This document shows, one piece after another, positions 1 through 5,136 of a DNA stretch of 5,507 bases. This DNA comes from an uncultured Nitrososphaerales archaeon (GTDB lineage: Archaea > Thermoproteota > Nitrososphaeria > Nitrososphaerales > JAAOZN01). Each line of letters opens with the position of its first letter. Position 1 is the first letter of the stretch. A program made the position numbers and the translations under genes. Where the stretch lies: positions 1-5,507 of the forward strand of contig CALJAQ010000075.1 of the NCBI GenBank assembly GCA_938029515.1, read 5' to 3'. Below the pieces are notes generated by a model. It had not been told where the DNA came from. It made no database searches and saw only the letters and a list, made by a program, of their open reading frames with translations.

Positions 1-1
1 C

Positions 2-613
2 GCAATAACTGAGAAGACCCTCTTCTCAACTGGTATACGGGTGGGGACGATGGTTAAGACCAAAGCTATGGCGCAATTCGTAAGCAGAACAACTCCAGAC
101 GGTCTGCACTACATAGACTTAGGCAAGACTCTGGAGCGAATAGAAGTCGCCGCACGCTTCATATCAAGAGCAGACATAAGCAAAGTAGTCGTATACTCAG
201 CCAAAGAATATGGTAAAACCCCAGTAGAGCGGTTCTGCGAGCTAACGGGAGCCACCCCTATAACAGGACGCTTTATGCCCGGGACATTCACAAACCCACT
301 CTACCCTAACCACATAGACTCAGAGCTCCTTATAGTAAGCGACCCGGCAATAGACGCGCAGGCAGTTGAAGAAGCATCTAAAATGGGCGTGCCTGTTATA
401 GCCATCTGTGACACAGACAACGTAACCTCTAAAGTCGATCTAGTAATACCTGCAAATAATCGGGGGAGAAAAGCTTTGGCAGCCGTCTTCTGGCTTCTAG
501 CTAGAGCGGTGCTTATACGCACAGGCAGACTAACCTCAGATCAGCCTATGAAATACACCATAGACGACTTTGAAACCAAGATCGTAGAAGAAGCAGCCGC
601 AGGAACCTTTTAA
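2..613 (+). CDS. rpsB: 30S ribosomal protein S2, archaeal type (5' end cut by window edge)
   Basis: Structural protein of the small ribosomal subunit (uS2). The frame is open from base 2 and reads AITEKTLFSTGIRVGTMVKTK, so about 203 residues are visible and only the first few are missing. The GTG at 41 codes for the internal Val of the S2 hallmark G(I/V)xxGTxVKTK and is not the start. Other S2 signatures follow: RPDGLxxxDxxKTxERIxxAA-like sequence (TTPDGLHYIDLGKTLERIEV), GRFMPGTFTNP, VSDPAIDAQAVEEA, GVPVIAICDTDN, DLVIPANNRGRKA and a WLLAR helix. An acidic tail (IDDFE...EEAAAGTF) ends at TAA 611-613. S2 is commonly upstream of Memo and the mevalonate genes in archaea, often with enolase and small RNA polymerase subunits further upstream (not visible here). 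Isoleucine codons are strikingly skewed to ATA (14 of 16). The identification is secure; only the true start lies outside the window. Confidence 0.95.
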   Translation, partial: AITEKTLFSTGIRVGTMVKTKAMAQFVSRTTPDGLHYIDLGKTLERIEVAARFISRADISKVVVYSAKEYGKTPVERFCELTGATPITGRFMPGTFTNPLYPNHIDSELLIVSDPAIDAQAVEEASKMGVPVIAICDTDNVTSKVDLVIPANNRGRKALAAVFWLLARAVLIRTGRLTSDQPMKYTIDDFETKIVEEAAAGTF

Positions 614-621
614 CCCTAACG

Positions 622-628
622 TTTTAAA
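622..628 (+). promoter_or_regulatory. Possible archaeal TATA box upstream of the Memo gene
   Basis: The 42-base gap after rpsB contains TTTTAAA, which resembles an archaeal TATA element. Its centre is about 31 bases before the ATG at 656, a distance expected for a nearly leaderless transcript. No strong A-rich BRE is visible just upstream, so this is tentative; the gene may simply be read through from rpsB. Confidence 0.28.
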
Positions 629-655
629 GCCAGCAACTATTACTCTAATGTCTGA

Positions 656-1510
656 ATGCATTTGGAGGTTAGAATGCCTGCTGTAGCCGGGCAGTTTTAC
701 GAAGCAGACCCTATTAAGCTTAAGAAAAGCATCGAAGAATGCTTCCTACACCCACTCGGACCCCAGAAGACCCCCCCTGCCCCAAGATCTGATGAAGAGG
801 TTATAGGGCTTGTCTCACCTCACGCAGGCTACATGTATTCAGGCCCGATCGCTGCACATGGCTACTATTATGTTTCATCTATTCCTACTCCAGAGTTAGT
901 TATCGTAATGGGGCCTAACCACTGGGGGCTTGGTAGCGGTGTTGCAACCGTTGCGGAAGGGGTCTGGCATACCCCATTAGGTGCGCTTGAAGTTAGTTCA
1001 GAGGATGCTAAGGAGCTAGCTAAGGTTTCAGGTATCGTTGACTTTAGCATTGAATCACATAGGCGTGAGCATTCGATAGAGGTTCAACTCCCCTTTCTAC
1101 AATACGTCTTCAACTCACAATTCAAGATCCTTCCTATTTCTATGCTCTTTCAAGATAAAGAAACCTCTACAGAAGTTGGACATGCTTTAGCGAAGATAGT
1201 TAGGGGAAGGAGGTGTGTAATAGTAGCGTCTTCAGACTTAACACATTATGAGAGCCATAAACAAGCCTCTAGTAAAGACGCTGACTTTATCAAAGCTATA
1301 CTCGCTCTTGATACATCTAAGCTATACAATGTGCTTCAACGCCTAAATGTGTCTGCTTGCGGATACGGCCCTATCGCTGCATTGATTACAGCTGTAAACG
1401 ACCTCTCACTAAAAAAGGCTGAGCTTCTTAAATACGCTACAAGCGGAGATGTAACTGGAGATAAAAGCGCTGTAGTCGGCTACGCTTCAATCAAGTTCAG
1501 TAAAGGATGA
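656..1510 (+). CDS. Memo-family metalloprotein (AmmeMemoRadiSam protein B)
   Basis: A 284-residue Memo-family protein with a class III extradiol dioxygenase-like fold, probably cytoplasmic; its biochemical role in archaea is unsettled. The family landmarks are all present: N-terminal RMPAVAGQFYEADP, SPHAGYMYSG (His56), GPNHWG (His89), HRREHSIEVQLP (135-146), SSDLTHY (Asp194, His197) and SACGYGPIAA (Cys235). His56, His89 and Cys235 correspond to the His49, His81 and Cys244 metal ligands described for human MEMO1. A short proline-rich loop near residues 33-43 is encoded over a C7 run at 771-777 without loss of frame. Start choice: family members usually have an Arg two residues before PAVAG, and this is kept only if translation begins at 656 (ATG) or 662 (TTG). 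An ATG at 674 has GGAGGT four bases upstream but would delete that Arg. The stop TGA directly abuts the mevalonate kinase start. No AMMECR1 or radical SAM partner lies in the window. Confidence 0.93.
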   Translation: MHLEVRMPAVAGQFYEADPIKLKKSIEECFLHPLGPQKTPPAPRSDEEVIGLVSPHAGYMYSGPIAAHGYYYVSSIPTPELVIVMGPNHWGLGSGVATVAEGVWHTPLGALEVSSEDAKELAKVSGIVDFSIESHRREHSIEVQLPFLQYVFNSQFKILPISMLFQDKETSTEVGHALAKIVRGRRCVIVASSDLTHYESHKQASSKDADFIKAILALDTSKLYNVLQRLNVSACGYGPIAALITAVNDLSLKKAELLKYATSGDVTGDKSAVVGYASIKFSKG

Positions 1511-2467
1511 GTGTTGAAAGCATACGCCTACGCCCCAGGGAAGATAATAGTGTGTGGCGAACATTTTGTAGTCTACGGCGCGACAGCGTTAGCAGCAGCT
1601 ATCAATAAAGGCACGACAGCCTTAGCTGAATCATCTTCAACAACCACGATATATTCAAACAACCTTAAGGTACAAGCAGATCTATCAGCCAGCAACATTC
1701 CGGAGAAACTTAAACCACTCGCGGCAGCTATCACTGCAGTAAAAGAGTATCTAAATGAAAGAAGAGGGGTCAAGCTCAAAATCAGAAGCGATCTACCACC
1801 TAGATCAGGGTTGGGTTCATCTAGTTCTTCAGCGGTTGCTACCGTAGCCGCTACCGCACTAGCTCTCGGACATAAGCTGTCTTTAGATGAAGTTATAAAG
1901 TTAGCGATGTCTGCTGAGCGTCTGGTGCACAAGAACCCCTCTGGCGTTGACGTCCAAGTTTCAGCCAGAGGTGGTCTACTCTTATTCAAAAAAGGCGCTA
2001 CACCAGAAGCTTTGCATCTTAGCAGGACTGTGAATTTTGTGGTTGCGTGCACAGGTGTAGAAAGGAGAACGAGTGATCTAATTGAGCGTGTTAGGGTCTG
2101 GAGGGAGCAGAACCCCTCTTTATTCAACTCCTTTGTGGAGTCGTCGACTATAATGTCGTGGTGCTGCGCTGACGCATTATGTTCAGGCGACCTTAGGAGG
2201 GCTGGCGCCATCCTTAACTTCTTCCACGCTGCTTTAAGCTGGCTTGGAATCTCGATTAAAGAAATCGATACGATAGTCGAAGCAGCCTTATCGTCATCAG
2301 CGCTAGGAGCGAAGCTGACAGGAGCAGGAGGCGGTGGTAGCGTGATTATACTCTGCTCAGAGGAGGGTGTAGAGAATGTTATTAAAACTGTCTCAAATGT
2401 AGCCTCAGAAGTCTTCGCTACACCTTTACCTAATAGGGGTTTGAAGAGTTGGCTTCAGAAGAGTTAA
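1511..2467 (+). CDS. mvk: Mevalonate kinase (GHMP kinase family)
   Basis: Phosphorylates (R)-mevalonate with ATP to mevalonate 5-phosphate, in the cytoplasm, at the head of the isoprenoid branch. The 318-residue protein has the GHMP kinase motifs in order: APGKIIVCGEHFVVYG at 8-23 (Lys11, Glu17, His18), the ATP phosphate loop PPRSGLGSSSSS at 96-107, HKNPSGVDVQV at 140-150 with the likely catalytic base Asp147, and GAKLTGAGGGG at 266-276. The length and GEHFVVYG favour mevalonate kinase over homoserine or galactokinase, and the isoprenoid neighbours agree. The gene begins at GTG 1511 immediately after the Memo stop (0-base gap); TTG 1514 is the alternative and differs by one residue. An ATG at 1507 is out of frame. 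The imperfect purine-rich GGATGAG just upstream may help re-initiation. The 3' end overlaps the next gene by 19 bases, which suggests coupled translation. Confidence 0.95.
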   Translation: MLKAYAYAPGKIIVCGEHFVVYGATALAAAINKGTTALAESSSTTTIYSNNLKVQADLSASNIPEKLKPLAAAITAVKEYLNERRGVKLKIRSDLPPRSGLGSSSSSAVATVAATALALGHKLSLDEVIKLAMSAERLVHKNPSGVDVQVSARGGLLLFKKGATPEALHLSRTVNFVVACTGVERRTSDLIERVRVWREQNPSLFNSFVESSTIMSWCCADALCSGDLRRAGAILNFFHAALSWLGISIKEIDTIVEAALSSSALGAKLTGAGGGGSVIILCSEEGVENVIKTVSNVASEVFATPLPNRGLKSWLQKS

Positions 2468-3207
2468 CGTTGGTTAAGATCGGTGGCTCAGTAATCACTG
2501 ATAAAGGTAAACCTTTATCTTTTAGATACGAGAACTTAAACAACCTCTCTTTAGCGTTAGCAAGGTATCGAGGTAAGATGGTGATAGTACATGGTGGAGG
2601 ATCTTATGCTCACCCAATAGCAAAAAAGTATGGCTTGAAACCTGAACCAGTAAAGGTTGAGCCAAAGGGGGTAACGCTTACACGCTTAGGTGTCTTTACT
2701 TTACACAACGAAGTTGTGCTAAGCCTCTTGAAGGCTGGCATACCTGTGTATAGTATTCAACCCCTCCTCATTCTACGTAAAGACTGTGTTGACGCCTTCA
2801 ATGAAGCCCTATCGTGCAACTTAACGCCAATCACATACGGCGACGTTATTCCAAGCAGAGAGGGGTGCCACATCATATCTGGGGATGTGCTTATGCGCCT
2901 ACTTGCAGAACACCTTAAGCCTAAAAGAGCTGTCTTCATAATCGATGTTGACGGCCTATACGACACCAACCCTAAGTCTGGTAGACTGCTCAAAGAAGTT
3001 TCTCTAACGTGGCTCCCGAAGCAAAGTGAGAATAACGGGTTTGACGTGACCGGAGGCATTGTGGGCAAGGTTAGAGAGGCTCAGAAGATCGCGTCTATGG
3101 GTTCTGATGTATATTTTGTAAACGGGCTGTATCCTGAAAGAGTTTTAAAGGTATTATGCGGAGAGGAAACGATAAGCACAACTATATCCAGAAGGGTAGA
3201 GTCTTGA
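2449..3207 (+). CDS. ipk: Isopentenyl phosphate kinase
   Basis: ATP-dependent kinase of the amino acid kinase fold that converts isopentenyl phosphate to isopentenyl diphosphate, the step that defines the archaeal variants of the mevalonate pathway. In 252 residues I see KIGGSVITDK (Lys10), HGGGSYAHPIAKKYG (48-62) with His55 at the position of the catalytic His of characterised IPKs, GDVIPSREGCHIISGD (131-146), a nucleotide-binding DVDGLYDTNPK (166-176) and DVTGGIVGKVREA (199-211). The SYAHP motif sets it apart from acetylglutamate and UMP kinases. No ATG is available: the first in-frame ATG is codon 44, inside the fold. TTG 2449, with AGGGGT at 2435-2440 eight bases upstream, gives a 19-base overlap with mvk. 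TTG 2470 (MVKIGGS) would remove seven residues and the overlap and is nearly as plausible. The 3' end overlaps the isomerase gene. Confidence 0.94.
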   Translation: MASEELTLVKIGGSVITDKGKPLSFRYENLNNLSLALARYRGKMVIVHGGGSYAHPIAKKYGLKPEPVKVEPKGVTLTRLGVFTLHNEVVLSLLKAGIPVYSIQPLLILRKDCVDAFNEALSCNLTPITYGDVIPSREGCHIISGDVLMRLLAEHLKPKRAVFIIDVDGLYDTNPKSGRLLKEVSLTWLPKQSENNGFDVTGGIVGKVREAQKIASMGSDVYFVNGLYPERVLKVLCGEETISTTISRRVES

Positions 3208-4283
3208 AGGAAGATGAGAAAGAGGTTATTGCAAAGAGGAAACTAGACGGGCTAAAGATACCGTTAGAGCAGGATGTACAGGCCAGGGCTACTTCCACCT
3301 TACTAGAATGTGTACATCTAATCCACAACGCGCTGCCAGAAATAGACTTCAGCAGTATAGACACATCAACAACTTTTCTAAACTATAGATTTGGAGCGCC
3401 CATAATTATAGACGCAATGACAGGTGGAACACCGGAGGCTGCAAAGGTAAACGCAAACTTAGCCGCAGCGGCTGAGAAGCTAAACCTAGGTATGGTGCTC
3501 GGAAGCCAAAGAGCAGCGCTATTAGGAGAAGAGTTGGCGGGAACGTACAGCGTAGCTAGAAAAGAAGGCCCAAACATATTTTTAGCAGCAAATATAGGTG
3601 GAGCACAGCTCGCAAGAGGCTTGAACGTAGATGACGTTAAGAAGCTTATCGATATAGTAAAGGCAGACGCTCTTGTAGTCCATCTGAATCCACTACAGGA
3701 GCTTATACAACCAGAAGGCGAACCTACGTATAAAGGGGTGTTAGCGAGAATACGTGAACTCACTAAGCAGTTAAATATACCTATCATTGTAAAGGAGGTT
3801 GGCTGCGGAATATCAAAAGAAGTAGCTTTAAAACTGCAGCTAGCGGATGTTGCGGCAATAAATGTGGCAGGAGCAGGAGGAACCAGCTGGGCTGGTATAG
3901 AGAGTCAACGAGCGCAGAATATGAAGTCGTTGCAAAAAGCTGAATTAGGCGAAACCTTCTGGGACTGGGGGATACCTACTGCTGCAGCGCTCATAGAGGT
4001 GGTCAAAGCGGTTAAAGTTCCAGTTATAGCATCAGGTGGCATAAGAACAGGGTTAGAGGCTGCGAAGTGCATCGCTTTAGGAGCTGCTCTAAGCGGAATG
4101 GCCTACCCTCTGCTGAAGGCTGCTGTAACCTCAAAAGAAGAGGTTGAATCGGTGCTCAACAAGATAATCCTACACTTCAAAGCAACTATGTTCTTAGTCG
4201 GAGCCCAGAAAGTCAGCGATCTACGGAACACCCGGAAGATTATAACACACCCTCTAAGAGACTGGTTAGAAGAATCACCATAG
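3204..4283 (+). CDS. fni: Isopentenyl-diphosphate delta-isomerase, type 2 (FMN-dependent)
   Basis: Interconverts IPP and DMAPP using reduced FMN and Mg2+; the protein is a cytoplasmic TIM barrel. Numbered from the TTG at 3204 (359 residues), the landmarks are: basic N-terminal segment KRKLDGLKI (11-19), DAMTGGT (70-75, flavin site), LGSQRA (99-104), NIGGAQ (130-135), HLNPLQE (160-166), VKEVGCGIS (196-204), NVAGAGGTSW (220-229), SGGIRTG (277-283) and FLVGAQKVSDLR (330-341). Gln165 and Glu166 match the residues assigned to proton transfer and Mg2+ binding in Sulfolobus IDI-2. Oddity: the usual RKxxH motif reads RKLDG, so the His is a Gly. Start: TTG 3204 overlaps the ipk stop as TTGA, has AAGGGT six bases upstream and places RK at residues 12-13, as in relatives. 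ATG 3156 would add 16 polar residues encoded wholly within the ipk tail and a 52-base overlap. Function is secure; the start is not. Confidence 0.94.
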   Translation: MKEDEKEVIAKRKLDGLKIPLEQDVQARATSTLLECVHLIHNALPEIDFSSIDTSTTFLNYRFGAPIIIDAMTGGTPEAAKVNANLAAAAEKLNLGMVLGSQRAALLGEELAGTYSVARKEGPNIFLAANIGGAQLARGLNVDDVKKLIDIVKADALVVHLNPLQELIQPEGEPTYKGVLARIRELTKQLNIPIIVKEVGCGISKEVALKLQLADVAAINVAGAGGTSWAGIESQRAQNMKSLQKAELGETFWDWGIPTAAALIEVVKAVKVPVIASGGIRTGLEAAKCIALGAALSGMAYPLLKAAVTSKEEVESVLNKIILHFKATMFLVGAQKVSDLRNTRKIITHPLRDWLEESP

Positions 4284-4327
4284 TAAAAGGTTATCTAACA
4301 ACCAGAACATATGGTTGATGAGCCGCT

Positions 4328-5122
4328 ATGGAGTGGGGTATGAAGAATAGGTTAGCCCAACTAATTCAAAAAGATGGACGTGCGCTCTTCCTTCCAATAG
4401 ACCACGGCTACTTTCAAGGTCCTACTACACGCCTCGAGGAGCCTGGAAAGACCGTTGCTCCTCTTATGCCCTACGCCGACGCCATTATGCTTACACGCGG
4501 TGTGCTTCGTTCTTGCATAGATCCAACCAACACTAAACCTATTATACTTAGGGTCTCAGGCGGGGTTAGTGTTATAGGTGAAGATCTTTCTAACGAGGGG
4601 ATTATAACATCGGTTAAAGAAGCGATAAGGCTCAACGCCTCCGCTGTCTCGCTTTCCATCTTCGTTGGCCACAAATACGAGCGTGAATCTCTGCTAAATC
4701 TAGCTCGACTAGTTAACGAATGTGAAGAATATGGTATACCAGTAATGGCGGTTACGGCGGTAGGCAAGGAGCTGGAGAAGCGTGAGGCAAGGTACCTAGC
4801 GTTAAGCTCGAGAATAGCAGCAGAATTAGGTGCAAGGATAGTGAAGACATACTACTGTAAAGAAGGGTTTGAGAAGGTTGTTAGAGGCTGCCCGGTGCCG
4901 GTGGTTATAGCTGGAGGCCCAAAGGTTGATTCAGTGGTAGAGGTCTTTGAGTGGGTATACGACGCCCTTCAGAAAGGTGCGATAGGTGTGAACCTAGGAA
5001 GAAACATCTGGCAACACGACCACCCAGTCGCTATGATAAGGGCTTTAAGGGCGTTAATCCACGAAAACTATACACCTAAGGAAGCATACGCGGAGTTCGA
5101 AAGAATTAGACAAACTGGGTAA
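4328..5122 (+). CDS. LsrF-like class I aldolase / thiolase (DeoC/FbaB/DhnA superfamily)
   Basis: A 264-residue TIM-barrel enzyme of the Schiff-base aldolase superfamily. It resembles bacterial LsrF along its length: EWGMKNRL (LsrF: DWGMQSRL), DHGYFQGPTTRLE (25-37), TRGVLRS (56-62), LSNE (87-90), AVTAVGKE (141-148), VKTYYCKEGFE (172-182), GCPVPVVIAGG (187-197) and GRNIWQHDHPVAM (224-236). Lys173 matches the lysine of LsrF and of class I aldolases, and GGPK with GxNxGRN forms the usual phosphate-binding end. It lacks the roughly 30-residue N-terminal extension of E. coli LsrF. E. coli LsrF cleaves an AI-2-derived phosphorylated dione with CoA to DHAP and acetyl-CoA; that substrate is unproven here. 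Fructose-bisphosphate aldolase or ADH-synthase activity is possible, but those families usually read DHGV rather than DHGYFQGPT. Start ATG 4328 keeps the conserved WGM. A 44-base gap separates it from fni; it probably pairs with the dehydrogenase 14 bases downstream. Confidence 0.85.
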   Translation: MEWGMKNRLAQLIQKDGRALFLPIDHGYFQGPTTRLEEPGKTVAPLMPYADAIMLTRGVLRSCIDPTNTKPIILRVSGGVSVIGEDLSNEGIITSVKEAIRLNASAVSLSIFVGHKYERESLLNLARLVNECEEYGIPVMAVTAVGKELEKREARYLALSSRIAAELGARIVKTYYCKEGFEKVVRGCPVPVVIAGGPKVDSVVEVFEWVYDALQKGAIGVNLGRNIWQHDHPVAMIRALRALIHENYTPKEAYAEFERIRQTG

Positions 5123-5128
5123 GAAGGT
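5123..5128 (+). promoter_or_regulatory. Ribosome binding site for the dehydrogenase gene
   Basis: GAAGGT lies eight bases before the TTG at 5137, directly after the aldolase stop. It decides the start of the dehydrogenase, since no ATG or GTG in that frame lies between here and the conserved N-terminal strand. Confidence 0.5.
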
Positions 5129-5136
5129 TTACACCG

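Noticed and set aside
771..777. C7 run in the Memo gene as a possible frameshift site
   Set aside because: The frame is kept on both sides, giving RMPAVAGQFYE before and SPHAGYMYSG after at normal spacing; there is no sign of programmed or erroneous frameshifting.
1573..2211. Long open frame on the minus strand (212 codons) opposite mevalonate kinase
   Set aside because: It lies wholly within a well-supported gene, has no recognisable motif and no plausible ribosome site; it is a by-product of the codon use of mvk.
3383..3787. Minus-strand open frame opposite the isomerase
   Set aside because: It is a mirror of conserved isomerase codons (MTGG to HLNPLQE region) and its translation is a low-complexity Ser/Ala/Pro-rich product with no family resemblance.
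4284..4327. Terminator or promoter in the 44-base gap before the aldolase
   Set aside because: There is no T-rich run or stem-loop, and the only TATA-like string (TTATCTA at 4291-4297) is too weak to call; GGTTGAT at 4313-4319 is at best a poor ribosome site.
4328..5122. AI-2 quorum-sensing (lsr) system
   Set aside because: Only an LsrF-like enzyme is present, with no lsr transporter, LsrK, LsrR, LsrG or LuxS nearby, and such homologs are common in archaea; similarity of one enzyme does not show signalling.
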